From positions 1,364,001-1,428,000 of the forward strand of contig OZ245013.1 of assembly GCA_965223675.1 (NCBI GenBank): DNA of 64,000 bases, given 5' to 3'. A program made the position numbers and the translations under genes. Below the pieces are notes generated by a model. The model worked only from the letters and a program-made list of their open reading frames with translations, was not told where the DNA came from and did no database searches. Each line of letters opens with the position of its first letter. Positions within the stretch are counted from its first letter, which is position 1. The DNA comes from JAGQKC01 sp965223675 (GTDB taxonomy: Bacteria; Nitrospirota; Nitrospiria; Nitrospirales; UBA8639). Below, piece after piece: positions 54,873 to 64,000 of the stretch.

Positions 54873-55595
54873 TTAGCAAATCTTGGAGAGAATTTCTGGT
54901 AATTCGCAAAAGTTCCGGATGCGAAGAACTTCCCTTGGAAACTTCCCGCTAGGGTTCAACAAGATCCCATGAAAACCGGCCTGTATGGCACCTTCCCAAT
55001 CTTCTTTAAAATTGTCTCCAATGTGCACAGCTTCATGAGGCTCAATGGCATGCTCATCGAGCGCATAGCGAAAAATCTGTTTGGAGGGTTTTACTGCCTG
55101 CACCAAGCTAGAGATTGTAATGGTATCGAAGTATGACTTGAGAGAAAGATCTTGGAGAATCTTGAACAGACGAGTATCAAAATTTGAGATGACTCCTAAT
55201 TCATATCCAAGGCGTTTAAGCTCGGCTAAGACAGGAGGTAACTCAGGATCAACATCCCAGTGCAAACCACGGCCGAAGGCATCAAAAACCTCATCAAAAT
55301 AATCATCAAACCCATCAAACATTCCAACTCGGTAAAACACGGCGTGAACAATATCAAACCACCACAATCGCTCACACTGTTTTAATTTTTCAGGTTGAGC
55401 AATAGAAAAAATTGGAGGCGGCGCCTGCCGGAATGCCTCAGAAAACGCTGCATTAACAGCAGCCTTTAACTTGGGAGACTCCTGTACACCATAACTTTTC
55501 GCGTAGTGAAGATAGATATCCGCGACTGAACCGTTAATGTGAAATAACGTTCCAGCTGCGTCAAAGAACACGACTTTTATAGGAGAATGAGCCAT
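54873..55595 (-). CDS. HAD-superfamily hydrolase (REG-2-like, subfamily IA)
   Basis: 240 residues with all four HAD motifs: FFDAAGTL (nucleophile Asp, though the second Asp of DxD is Ala), VISNFD (motif II), VKPSKQIF (Lys, motif III) and HIGDNFKEDWEGA (acidic motif IV). The helical cap lies at about 20-110. Replacement of the second Asp (DxD to DAA) is usual in REG-2/HDHD3-like members and dehalogenase-type branches and may alter phosphatase chemistry. The substrate is unknown. Confidence 0.82.
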   Translation of the reverse strand: MAHSPIKVVFFDAAGTLFHINGSVADIYLHYAKSYGVQESPKLKAAVNAAFSEAFRQAPPPIFSIAQPEKLKQCERLWWFDIVHAVFYRVGMFDGFDDYFDEVFDAFGRGLHWDVDPELPPVLAELKRLGYELGVISNFDTRLFKILQDLSLKSYFDTITISSLVQAVKPSKQIFRYALDEHAIEPHEAVHIGDNFKEDWEGAIQAGFHGILLNPSGKFPREVLRIRNFCELPEILSKIC

Positions 55596-55804
55596 GCTTT
55601 CAAGATTTACTTGTCAAAGTTAGCTACGAATAACCTCAACTAATCTTCAAGGTTAATTCTAACCTTTGGAGCCGTTTCTAACCGACTGATACTTCAAAGG
55701 TCTCCGCTAGAAAAGGTAGTGGAACGCGGGGAGAAACGTGTTAGCTAGGGGTTGAGGAACTAGGAGTGCGAAAATACTGACAAAGAGAATGCCTAGGCTT
55801 AGTA

Positions 55805-55912
55805 TTATTTCCCCTTTTTACTTTTTCTGTCACGCTCTAAAGCCTTTAAACGATTTTTATTTTTTCGATGTTTTTTTCGAAGATCGCGATCCTTTTCTCG
55901 GCCTCTTGGCAT
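55805..55912 (-). CDS. 35-residue highly basic small protein
   Basis: A short frame reading MPRGREKDRDLRKKHRKNKN and then a Lys/Arg-rich helix, with GGGGGAA about 4 bases before the ATG. More than half of the residues are Arg or Lys. It resembles very small RNA- or ribosome-associated basic proteins. The clean start site and the strong bias argue it is real; the AT-rich, Lys-codon composition could also arise by chance. Confidence 0.5.
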   Translation of the reverse strand: MPRGREKDRDLRKKHRKNKNRLKALERDRKSKKGK

Positions 55913-56054
55913 GAGTTCCCCCTATTTTCAAGTACGTAATGTTTATGTTCTATATCATAACCCTGCATAATCCAACAAGCATTGTATCTATTAGTTGAAG
56001 CACAGTAGATCACATGATAAGATTCTAGCTCTTCAATCTCGTTCTCTCAACTTC

Positions 56055-58844
56055 ATGTTCCCACAACAGCTCGAAAAAACGTATGATCCTCAGATTGTAG
56101 AAGAACGCTGGGGATCCTTTTGGATCCAGGAAGAACTCTTTTCGCCAAAATTAGACGAATCTTCCCCATCATATACCATTGTCATCCCTCCACCTAATGT
56201 TACTGGGTCTCTCCATATCGGACACGCTTTTAATAATACGTTGCAAGACATCTTGATTCGTTGGAAACGGATGCAGGGGTATCAAACTCTCTGGCTTCCG
56301 GGGACAGACCATGCGGGTATCGCCACGCAAAATGTGGTCGAACGACAACTCATGGCCGAAGGAAGTTCCCGGGAAGAGATCGGCCGTCGAGCATTTATCG
56401 AGCGAGTTTGGAAATGGCGGGAACAGTCTGGCGACATCATCATTACCCAACTTAAACAACTAGGAGCATCATGCGACTGGAGCCGCCAACGATTTACTTT
56501 AGACGAAGGCTTATCTCAAGCTGTACTTGAAGTTTTTACATCAATGTACGAGGACGGGCTAATCTATCGAGGGGAACGATTAATCAATTGGTGCCCTCGA
56601 TGCCTCACGGCACTCTCAGACGTAGAAGTTGAACATGAAACAATAAAAGGTAAGCTCTATGACATACAGTACCCTGTAGAGGGAGAGACAGGTATTTCCC
56701 TGACCATAGCCACGACCCGCCCTGAGACCATGCTTGGCGACACAGCGGTCGCGGTTCATCCAGAAGATCCACGCTACAAGCATTTCATCGGAAAGTCTAT
56801 TCGCTTACCCCTCACAAATCGAGCCATTCCTATCGTAGGGGATTCCATACTCGTCGATAAGGAATTTGGAACCGGCGCAGTAAAAATCACACCAGCCTGC
56901 GACTTCAACGATGAAGAGGCCGGAAAACGCCTCAATCTTCCATCTAAACCTATCTTTGATCATCAAGCACGAATCGATATCAGTCTTTTTGAAGATGGGG
57001 ATATCGACACACAACTCAAAGACCAGATTCACCAAAAATCTGAACATGAAGCGCGCGGTATTGTTGTTGAGGCACTCAAAGAAAAGGGCTTACTACTCAA
57101 AGCTGAGAATCATTCAATGGCTATCGGTAAGTGCTACCGCTGCAAAACCGTCATTCTACCCTACCCATCTCCACAATGGTTCGTAAAAATTCAACCACTG
57201 GCAGATCCAGCTATTGAGGCTGTTGAATCAGGAAACATTCGAATTATTCCAGATGGTTGGAAAAACAACTACCTTGGATGGATGCGGAATGTGAAGGATT
57301 GGTGCATCTCACGACAAATTTGGTGGGGACATCAAATCCCAGCTTGGTATTGCAAAGTATGTAATAGTGAACATCTGTTTTTTTCTGACTCTGCACCCAG
57401 TGGTCAACCCAACAATCAGGAAGATCTTACTGCAAAACAAATGTCATGCTTCATCGCCCCTGATGCCATACCCATAATTTCAAAGACTCCACCTGCAAAA
57501 TGTCCAACCTGTGGAGGGAAAGACTTGATTCAGGATCCAGATGTTCTTGATACATGGTTTTCCTCTGCCCTTTGGCCATTTTCAACATTGGGTTGGCCAA
57601 AGCACACTCTTGATCTTAAGACCTTTTACCCAACCTCAACATTAGTGACCGGGCTAGACATCTTATTCTTTTGGGTCGCCCGAATGATCATGATGGGCCT
57701 TAAATTCACGGGACAAGCCCCCTTTCGCGATGTTTATATCCACGCACTCGTTCGAGATGCCGAAGGCCAGAAGATGAGTAAGTCCAAAGGCAACGTGATC
57801 GACCCATTAACCAAGATGCGGGAATATGGCACCGATGCGCTAAGATTTACCTTTGCATCAATGGCATCCCCAGGGCGAGACATTAAGCTCGCCGAAGGAC
57901 GCATTGAAGGCAATCGAAATTTCGTCACCAAAATTTGGAATGCGGCTCGGTTTATCCTGCTCTATAGTGAGGGAGGAAATAAAGCTCTTCCAGCTAATGA
58001 ACGATCATTTGCAGACCGTTGGATTCTTAGTCGTCTTAATCATGCTATTGGCAACTGCACCAAATATTTAGAAGAATACCGATTTGACCAAGCTACATCC
58101 TCTATCTACCAATTTCTGTGGCACGAGTATTGTGATTGGTATATTGAGCTCATCAAACCCGTTTTTCAGGATCCGAATTCCGAAGAAGCCCAATCAACTC
58201 GGCATACCCTCTTTGAGTCATTTGAAGTTATTCAACGCCTCCTCCATCCATTCATGCCGTTTCTGAGTGAAGAAATATGGCAGGCTTTCCCACACTCCGG
58301 AAAATCAATCGTTATCCAGCCTTTTCCTACCGCTAAAAAAGAATGGGATTCGGCTGAGACTGAAAAAGCTTTCCAGACATTTGAACAATTCGTGAATACA
58401 ACGCGTACGAGCCGAGCACTCCTCAATTGTTCACCCGTTCAACCGATGGTCTTTTGGGGGACCGCAACCAACCAACAGGAACGCGCCACCCTACACAACC
58501 TGAACCCATATTTAACACATCTCACCCGCGGATCAGTGACATTAACCGAAACAGATAACTGGTCGACCAACAATGTGCTTCGTCTTGTGGTAGGCTCCAT
58601 CACTGTCGGAACAGAAATCGCTCAGGATATTGATTTAAAACGAGTGTTAGATCGAATACACAAACAGGTCCAAGAAAAGCAAAAAGAAGCCACTCGTCTT
58701 GAAAAACGACTCTCTTCTAAAGACTTTACGGCTAAAGCTGAACCAAGTGTGATCCGAGAGTCAGAAAATCGCCTCAAAGCCTTGACGCTAGAACTTGGCT
58801 TGCTTGAAAGCAGTGAACGCCAGGTCTCATCAATCCTTCAATAA
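56055..58844 (+). CDS. valS: Valyl-tRNA synthetase
   Basis: 929 residues, class I. The HIGH motif is in PPPNVTGSLHIGHAF (about residue 45), the editing domain holds TIATTRPETMLGDTAVAVH, a connective peptide carries Cys-x2-Cys knuckles (CYRCKT, CKVC, CPTCGGKD), the KMSKS motif is GQKMSKSKGNVIDP, and a C-terminal coiled coil ends the protein. The ATG at 56055 gives the common start FPQQLEKTYDP; a TTG-initiated frame 60 bases upstream is not supported. It heads the valS-nadC-birA-coaX run. Confidence 0.97.
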   Translation: MFPQQLEKTYDPQIVEERWGSFWIQEELFSPKLDESSPSYTIVIPPPNVTGSLHIGHAFNNTLQDILIRWKRMQGYQTLWLPGTDHAGIATQNVVERQLMAEGSSREEIGRRAFIERVWKWREQSGDIIITQLKQLGASCDWSRQRFTLDEGLSQAVLEVFTSMYEDGLIYRGERLINWCPRCLTALSDVEVEHETIKGKLYDIQYPVEGETGISLTIATTRPETMLGDTAVAVHPEDPRYKHFIGKSIRLPLTNRAIPIVGDSILVDKEFGTGAVKITPACDFNDEEAGKRLNLPSKPIFDHQARIDISLFEDGDIDTQLKDQIHQKSEHEARGIVVEALKEKGLLLKAENHSMAIGKCYRCKTVILPYPSPQWFVKIQPLADPAIEAVESGNIRIIPDGWKNNYLGWMRNVKDWCISRQIWWGHQIPAWYCKVCNSEHLFFSDSAPSGQPNNQEDLTAKQMSCFIAPDAIPIISKTPPAKCPTCGGKDLIQDPDVLDTWFSSALWPFSTLGWPKHTLDLKTFYPTSTLVTGLDILFFWVARMIMMGLKFTGQAPFRDVYIHALVRDAEGQKMSKSKGNVIDPLTKMREYGTDALRFTFASMASPGRDIKLAEGRIEGNRNFVTKIWNAARFILLYSEGGNKALPANERSFADRWILSRLNHAIGNCTKYLEEYRFDQATSSIYQFLWHEYCDWYIELIKPVFQDPNSEEAQSTRHTLFESFEVIQRLLHPFMPFLSEEIWQAFPHSGKSIVIQPFPTAKKEWDSAETEKAFQTFEQFVNTTRTSRALLNCSPVQPMVFWGTATNQQERATLHNLNPYLTHLTRGSVTLTETDNWSTNNVLRLVVGSITVGTEIAQDIDLKRVLDRIHKQVQEKQKEATRLEKRLSSKDFTAKAEPSVIRESENRLKALTLELGLLESSERQVSSILQ

Positions 58845-58860
58845 AATCCCCGGTCTTGCT

Positions 58861-59745
58861 ATGTCCGTACCTCAAGCGCATATTCGTTCTCTCATACAGT
58901 CCGCCTTACGAGAAGACCATGTGGACTGTGATATCACTACGAAAATTCTATTTCCGACTCGGATTCGGGCAAAAGCCATCATCACCGCAAAAGAAAACCT
59001 GACCCTTGCCGGATTGAACGTAGCAAAACAGGTCTTCTCACAAGTAGATCGTTCTCTTAAGTTCACACTAATGAGGAAAGATGGAGTGTCCGTTAAAGCA
59101 GGAACAATCTGCTGTACGATCGTGGGAGACGCTCGTTCATTGCTGAAAGCGGAACGAGTAGCCTTGAACTTTCTTCAACACTTATCAGGAATCGCCACGT
59201 TAACTCGACAATTTTGTCAACATATGAAAGGGACAGCAACAAAAATTCTTGATACTCGTAAAACTACCCCTGGGCTCCGTTATTTGCAAAAGCAAGCCGT
59301 CACTCTTGGTGGAGGGAAAAATCATCGACAATCCTTAAAAGATGGAATCCTCATCAAGGATAATCATCTAGCAATATTAAAATCGCAAGGCATATCCCTT
59401 GATCAAGCATGTCAATTAGCCAAGAACCAAGCACCCTCCCGTCTTAATGTTTGCGTTGAAACCGATACCTTGGCCCAAGTCCAAGCTGCCATTAAAGGGA
59501 AGGCCGACGTTATTCTATTGGATAATATGTCACCCCAAATGGTCCGAAAAGCTGTCCAGTTCATTAACGGTCGAGCTCTCATTGAAATATCCGGTGGAAT
59601 TACTCTGAAAAATGTTCAATCAATGGCCCGAGTCGGTGCTGACTTTATTTCAATAGGCGCGTTGACGCATTCTGCCAGGGCCATGGATTTGAGCCTATCT
59701 CTCATACCCCTGGAAAAACATAACCCAGATCCTCGTCGATCATAA
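58861..59745 (+). CDS. nadC: Nicotinate-nucleotide pyrophosphorylase (quinolinate phosphoribosyltransferase)
   Basis: 294 residues. It converts quinolinate and PRPP to nicotinate mononucleotide in NAD synthesis. Characteristic segments are ILDTRKTTPGLR (catalytic and PRPP-binding), GGGKNHR with the conserved basic residues, ILIKDNHL, VILLDNMSP and EISGGI. The ATG at 58861 starts 16 bases after valS; a longer frame into valS is discarded. nadA and nadB are not nearby. Confidence 0.95.
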   Translation: MSVPQAHIRSLIQSALREDHVDCDITTKILFPTRIRAKAIITAKENLTLAGLNVAKQVFSQVDRSLKFTLMRKDGVSVKAGTICCTIVGDARSLLKAERVALNFLQHLSGIATLTRQFCQHMKGTATKILDTRKTTPGLRYLQKQAVTLGGGKNHRQSLKDGILIKDNHLAILKSQGISLDQACQLAKNQAPSRLNVCVETDTLAQVQAAIKGKADVILLDNMSPQMVRKAVQFINGRALIEISGGITLKNVQSMARVGADFISIGALTHSARAMDLSLSLIPLEKHNPDPRRS

Positions 59746-59749
59746 TCCT

Positions 59750-60571
59750 ATGAATCATCTAACCAACACTCCTCCCCTATCTGCTGAGGGAATACAAGCG
59801 ATTCTTCGTACTAAGAAAATTGGCCGTCCAACAATTGTCTATAAAGAAGTGACTTCAACCAATACTTTAGGATTCGAGGGGGCTGTAGCAGATACTTCAC
59901 ATGGGACAGTTATTCTTGCTGAGCTCCAAACTGCCGGAAAAGGTCGGTTGGGACGAACTTGGCATTCTCCTTACGGAAAAAACCTCTATTTTTCAATTGT
60001 ACTAAGTCAAATACCTCAAACATCTCACGTTTCATGGGTTCCTTTAATAACAGGGATAGCCTTAGCCGAAAGCCTTGAATTGATATCTGGATTACCCATT
60101 TCCCTTAAATGGCCAAACGACGTCATGATCAATGACAAGAAATTAGCAGGAGTACTATGCGAAGGCAGGCAAAAATTCAATGGGAGCCAGGTTATTATTG
60201 TTGGAGTCGGGATCAATATAAACAGCAATAAAGATGATTTCCCGGAGGAACTTCAACAAACTGCGACATCTTTGACACTCGAAAGCCATCAGCACTTCGA
60301 TCGACAAACCTTGCTCGCTATGTTTTTATCAAACTTCGAATCACACTATGAACAATTTTTCTCAGATATTTGCGCCTTACGGTCCCGGTATATCTCACGT
60401 TGCACAACGTTGCAGCGATCGATCAAAGTACAGTTTGTCAAAGGAAATCTGTTAGAAGGGGTGGCAGTAGATATTGGCAACGAAGGAGAACTGCATGTGG
60501 TTCCATCTACTAATGATCCTCTTCAAACACCGATAGCTATACGATCTGGAGACATTCTTCACATTCGATAA
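59750..60571 (+). CDS. birA: Biotin-protein ligase (monofunctional BirA)
   Basis: 273 residues. It activates biotin with ATP and attaches it to carboxylase carriers. The motif GRLGRTW (biotinyl-AMP loop), LKWPNDV and KLAGVLCE are intact, and a C-terminal SH3-like domain follows (about residue 220 on). There is no N-terminal DNA-binding domain, so it should not repress biotin genes. The ATG lies 5 bases after nadC. Confidence 0.95.
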   Translation: MNHLTNTPPLSAEGIQAILRTKKIGRPTIVYKEVTSTNTLGFEGAVADTSHGTVILAELQTAGKGRLGRTWHSPYGKNLYFSIVLSQIPQTSHVSWVPLITGIALAESLELISGLPISLKWPNDVMINDKKLAGVLCEGRQKFNGSQVIIVGVGININSNKDDFPEELQQTATSLTLESHQHFDRQTLLAMFLSNFESHYEQFFSDICALRSRYISRCTTLQRSIKVQFVKGNLLEGVAVDIGNEGELHVVPSTNDPLQTPIAIRSGDILHIR

Positions 60572-60638
60572 CGTTGTGTGCGAATAGAGTACAATCAAAG
60601 GCACGAATAGACAGCACACCAATAGACGTTGCTGAATT

Positions 60639-61406
60639 ATGCTACTAACGATCGACATTGGAAATAGTCATATTGTTGGAGGAATCTTTGAGCAGCAACA
60701 TCTACGAGCAGCCTGGCGGCTTGCCACGGATCAGACCAAAACCGTTGATGAATATGGCATTCTCACCCTTTCCCTACTAGACTCTCATGGAATTTCTCCC
60801 TCCAACATTACAGGCAGCATTATTTCAAGCGTCGTTCCACCCATTACCGTTCTCTTTGAGTCCGTAGTTCAAACATTTTTTCGACAAGATCCAATTCTTG
60901 TATCGTTCAAGAGTCCGCTCGGACTCAAATTGAGCTATCAGCATCCCCAAGAAATTGGCACGGATCGCTTAGTGAATGCGGCAGCCGCTTTTGATAGATA
61001 TCAAGGAGCGTTAATTATAGTTGACTTTGGGACCGCCACTACTTTTTGCACAGTCACGGCCACAGGCGAATACTTGGGCGGCGCCATTGCCCCAGGTTTA
61101 AAAAGTTCTGCTGATTCCCTCCATCTTCAAACTGCCCAGCTCCCAATCATTGATTTAGTACAACCGCCCAAGGTCATCGGCACTGATACCATTACGAGCA
61201 TGCAATCTGGGCTTATTTTTGGGTATTCAGGTCTTGTTGATGCATTAGTCAAAAAAATCCAGGACGAAATTGGCCAAGCGGCCTATGTGATTGCGACGGG
61301 AGGGCTTGCTCCTGTCATTTCTAAAGTTTCCCGTTGCATTCAAGAAGTTAGGCCAAATCTCACCCTTGAAGGCTTAGAGCTCCTCTACCGGCGTATAACT
61401 TCCTAA
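60639..61406 (+). CDS. coaX: Type III pantothenate kinase
   Basis: 255 residues. It phosphorylates pantothenate, first step of coenzyme A synthesis. The ASKHA-fold motifs are LLTIDIGNSHIVGG (phosphate 1), GTDRLVNAAAAF, IVDFGTATTF (phosphate 2) and GGAIAPGL. BirA-CoaX adjacency is common (some species fuse them). It does not need the type I/II CoaA. Confidence 0.95.
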   Translation: MLLTIDIGNSHIVGGIFEQQHLRAAWRLATDQTKTVDEYGILTLSLLDSHGISPSNITGSIISSVVPPITVLFESVVQTFFRQDPILVSFKSPLGLKLSYQHPQEIGTDRLVNAAAAFDRYQGALIIVDFGTATTFCTVTATGEYLGGAIAPGLKSSADSLHLQTAQLPIIDLVQPPKVIGTDTITSMQSGLIFGYSGLVDALVKKIQDEIGQAAYVIATGGLAPVISKVSRCIQEVRPNLTLEGLELLYRRITS

Positions 61407-61482
61407 TTCCTTCAAATTCATTGTGGATAACCTCCACTGCTCCATCCTACTGTAGAAATATTGGAAATTTAAACCATATGGG

Positions 61483-61511
61483 TTGACTTCGCCTCTGTTC
61501 GTGACTATCTG
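61483..61511 (+). promoter_or_regulatory. Candidate sigma70-type promoter of grpE-dnaK
   Basis: TTGACT (61483-61488), a 17-base spacer and TATCTG (61506-61511), about 50 bases before the grpE start. I looked for a CIRCE element (TTAGCACTC-N9-GAGTGCTAA) and a classic sigma32 site in the intergenic gap and found neither, so heat-shock control is not visible here. Confidence 0.35.
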
Positions 61512-61559
61512 GAATACATAGCGGTCTGTCCAGATTAAATTGAGGAGAAAGAGTAGGTT

Positions 61560-62195
61560 ATGAGTAAAGATGATGTCTCAATGAAGACTGAAAATGCGGA
61601 TAACGAAGGGGATGACTCATCTTCTCCCGATGAAAAGACAGAAGATAATATAAAAAATACGTTCGGAGCTGAAGATCTTGATACTCTCCGGCATGACTTA
61701 GAAGTCAAATCTGAAGAAGCGCGTACTACAAACGATAAATACCTACGGTTAGCTGCTGAATTCGACAATTACAAACGACGATCACAACGAGATCAAAGTG
61801 ACGCAATCAAGTTCGCGAATGAAAAGCTGATAAAAGATCTTTTGCCAACTCTCGATAATCTTGAACGGGCTATTCAATCGGCTCAGGAGCAAAATTCAAC
61901 TGGCCCCCTATTGGAAGGTATTGTCTTAACTCATAAGCAATTCCTTGAAACCTTGACGAAACTCGGACTACAACAGATTTCAAGTCTTGGTGAACCGTTT
62001 GATCCATCCAAGCATCAGGCTGTCGCACAGGTTGAATCAGAAACAGCGCCATCAAACAGTGTTATCGAGGAATATCAAAAGGGCTACTTTTTACATGAAC
62101 GCATTATTCGGCCTGCGATGGTCACCGTAGCCAAACAACAAACGAATCAAGAAACGACTACTAACAGCGAACAGGGCTGTACTGAAGGAGGATAA
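61560..62195 (+). CDS. grpE: Nucleotide exchange factor GrpE
   Basis: 211 residues: an acidic N-terminal tail, a long coiled coil (DKYLRLAAEFDNYKRRSQRD), then the C-terminal beta domain with PFDPSKHQAVAQV and GYFLHERIIRPAMV. It releases ADP from DnaK. The gene ends 4 bases before dnaK. No hrcA or dnaJ occurs upstream in this window. Confidence 0.96.
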   Translation: MSKDDVSMKTENADNEGDDSSSPDEKTEDNIKNTFGAEDLDTLRHDLEVKSEEARTTNDKYLRLAAEFDNYKRRSQRDQSDAIKFANEKLIKDLLPTLDNLERAIQSAQEQNSTGPLLEGIVLTHKQFLETLTKLGLQQISSLGEPFDPSKHQAVAQVESETAPSNSVIEEYQKGYFLHERIIRPAMVTVAKQQTNQETTTNSEQGCTEGG

Positions 62196-62199
62196 GAGC

Positions 62200-64000
62200 A
62201 TGAGCAAGATCATTGGGATCGACTTAGGAACAACAAACTCTTGCGTAGCGGTGATGAGCGGTGGAGACCCGAGCGTCATCGCGAATTCCGAAGGAGGTCG
62301 CACAACACCATCTGTTGTTGCGGTCAATGACAAGGATGAACGCTTAGTCGGACAAATCGCCAAGCGGCAGGCCATCACGAATCCGGAAAACACGATTTTT
62401 TCCGTCAAACGACTCATGGGACGAAAGTTTAATTCAGCCGAAGTCAAAGATGCTATCAAACGTCTTCCCTATAAAATTGTCGAAGCCTCCAACGGGGATG
62501 TCGAGGTAGAGATTCGAGGCAAACACCATAGTCCCCCAGAAGTATCCGCTATGATTCTCCAAAAGATGAAGCAAACGGCAGAAGATTACCTCGGAGAAAA
62601 GGTCACTGATGCTGTCATTACAGTTCCAGCATATTTCGACGATAGTCAACGACAAGCCACAAAAGATGCAGGACAGATTGCAGGATTAAACGTCCTTCGT
62701 ATTATTAATGAGCCAACGGCCGCCTCTTTAGCCTATGGCCTGGATAAGAAAAAAGATGAGCGGATCGCTGTCTATGACCTGGGTGGTGGAACATTTGATG
62801 TGTCGATTCTCGAAATCGGCGACGGTGTCTTTGAAGTCAAATCAACCAACGGCGATACTTTTCTCGGAGGCGATGATTTTGATCTTCGGATTATCGATTG
62901 GCTTGTGGATGAATTTAAGAAAGATCAGGGCATTGATCTTCAAAAAGACCGCATGGCACTCCAGCGTCTCAAAGAAGCTGCAGAACGGGCAAAGATTGAA
63001 TTGTCTTCTTCACAAGAAACAGAGGTTAATCTTCCGTTCATTACTGCTGATTCCAGTGGACCGAAACATTTGGTCCTCAAGCTGACCAGAGCAAAGTTAG
63101 AACAACTCGTCGATGACTTGATCACCCGGTCTATTGAACCCTGTAAAAAAGCTCTATCCGATGCAGGGCTTTCAGCCAGTGATATCAATGAAATTGTTCT
63201 CGTCGGTGGAATGACGAGAATGCCCAAAGTGATTGAACGAGTGAAAGAGTTTTTTGGCAAGGAACCACACAAAGGCGTAAATCCAGATGAAGTGGTCGCG
63301 ATTGGCGCAGCTATTCAAGGTGGAGTACTCAAAGGTGACGTCAAAGATGTCTTGCTCCTCGATGTCACGCCACTCTCGTTGGGCATTGAAACATTAGGTG
63401 GAGTTTTCACACGTCTTATTGATCGCAATACCACGATTCCAACTAAAAAAAGCCAGATATTCTCAACAGCTGCAGATAATCAAACGGCTGTGACCATCAG
63501 GGTCTTTCAAGGGGAACGTGAAATGGCCACTGATAATAAACTCTTGGGGCAATTTGATCTTGTGGGTATTCCCCCTGCTCCCCGAGGACTCCCTCAAATT
63601 GAAGTTACGTTTGATATCGATGCGAATGGAATTGTCCATGTATCGGCCAAGGATATGGCCACTCAAAAAGAACAATCCATTAAAATCACGGCATCAAGCG
63701 GCTTAAGTAAAGAGGAAGTTGATCAACTGGTCAAAGATGCAGAAGCTCACACCGAAGAGGACAAAAAGAAACGCGAGCTTGTTGAACTTAAAAACCAAGC
63801 TGACACACTTATGTATAGTACTGAGAAAAACCTTACGGAACATGGTGACAAGATCGACGAGGAAGAAAAAACAAAAATTACTGCTGCCGTTGAAGATTTA
63901 AAGAAAGCCTTGGAAAGTGGAGAAGCGGAGACTATCAAATCATCGATGCAAAACCTTACGACCGCTTCCCATAAACTGGCCGAAGAAATGTATAAGAAAG
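62200..64000 (+). CDS. dnaK: Chaperone DnaK (Hsp70), cut by the window end
   Basis: 600 codons present of an expected 640 or so; the frame is open to the last base. ATPase motifs are IGIDLGTTNSCVAV, AVITVPAYFDDSQRQATKDA, YDLGGGTFDVS and LVGGMTRMP; the linker DVLLLDVTPLSLGIETLGG follows, with the substrate domain and the lid beginning after SSGLSKEEV. ATG at 62200 follows grpE closely with GGAGGA across its stop codon. With grpE it forms one operon. Confidence 0.97.
   Translation, partial: MSKIIGIDLGTTNSCVAVMSGGDPSVIANSEGGRTTPSVVAVNDKDERLVGQIAKRQAITNPENTIFSVKRLMGRKFNSAEVKDAIKRLPYKIVEASNGDVEVEIRGKHHSPPEVSAMILQKMKQTAEDYLGEKVTDAVITVPAYFDDSQRQATKDAGQIAGLNVLRIINEPTAASLAYGLDKKKDERIAVYDLGGGTFDVSILEIGDGVFEVKSTNGDTFLGGDDFDLRIIDWLVDEFKKDQGIDLQKDRMALQRLKEAAERAKIELSSSQETEVNLPFITADSSGPKHLVLKLTRAKLEQLVDDLITRSIEPCKKALSDAGLSASDINEIVLVGGMTRMPKVIERVKEFFGKEPHKGVNPDEVVAIGAAIQGGVLKGDVKDVLLLDVTPLSLGIETLGGVFTRLIDRNTTIPTKKSQIFSTAADNQTAVTIRVFQGEREMATDNKLLGQFDLVGIPPAPRGLPQIEVTFDIDANGIVHVSAKDMATQKEQSIKITASSGLSKEEVDQLVKDAEAHTEEDKKKRELVELKNQADTLMYSTEKNLTEHGDKIDEEEKTKITAAVEDLKKALESGEAETIKSSMQNLTTASHKLAEEMYKK

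Noticed and set aside
61407..61559. CIRCE or sigma32 element before grpE
   Set aside because: No TTAGCACTC-type inverted repeat or CTTGAA/CCCCAT pair; only a sigma70-like promoter is visible.

Overview
The window looks like a chromosomal segment of a Gram-negative, biotin- and cobalamin-using bacterium. It encodes outer-membrane barrels, lipoproteins, a full-length cobalamin-dependent MetH, class I ValS, GrpE/DnaK and a Tad-type secretion/pilus locus. The protein sequences and the mix of two CADD/PqqC-like proteins, B12-type radical SAM enzymes and caspase-TPR proteins fit a Nitrospirota (Nitrospira-like) lineage best. That assignment is an impression from protein sequence; there is no rRNA here, and base composition looks lower in GC than typical Nitrospira.

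Layout. 0.3-3.3 kb: DAHP synthase, then fur-merC and a first CADD-like protein, both on the minus strand. 3.5-5.9 kb: three poorly characterised genes (coiled-coil protein, HTH/zinc-ribbon regulator, lipoprotein). 5.9-10.7 kb: a minus-strand metal-uptake operon (DUF2946-like protein, outer-membrane protein, binding protein, ATPase, permease). Its first gene is preceded by the same TTGCAA-N5-TTGCAA operator that precedes fur, so a small regulon can be read from the DNA. 10.8-17.2 kb: tadZ-tadA-tadB-tadC with TadE- and TadG-like proteins, but no Flp pilin, secretin or prepilin peptidase. 17.7-22.6 kb: retropepsin-like protease, GGCT-like protein, thioredoxin-like ferredoxin, MoaB, a DUF433/DUF5615 toxin-antitoxin-like pair, a broken small gene and a PhzF-family protein. 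23.0-29.4 kb: three radical SAM genes (two are tandem B12-binding paralogues), a degenerate J-domain protein and an orphan protein, a candidate specialised pathway.

29.6-37.2 kb is an accessory region. It holds a DUF457-like membrane protein, a PagL-like barrel on a long tether, and an exported caspase-TPR protein with eleven 126-bp repeats. The caspase gene is followed by a lipoprotein whose organisation resembles bacterial gasdermins. This pair is the best candidate for an undescribed system: a caspase-gasdermin-like module placed in the cell envelope rather than the cytoplasm. 37.2-47.7 kb: metH, small secreted or membrane proteins, the second CADD-like paralogue, a PolB-like exonuclease, and a DCC protein-MutY-MutT operon. 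48.5-54.6 kb: a PhcB-like methyltransferase (family of 3-hydroxypalmitate methyl ester signal synthesis) convergent with a hybrid histidine kinase and a membrane pseudo-histidine-kinase. 54.9-64.0 kb: HAD hydrolase, a 35-residue basic protein, valS-nadC-birA-coaX, then grpE-dnaK; dnaK runs off the end.

No rRNA, convincing tRNA, CRISPR array or complete insertion sequence was seen.
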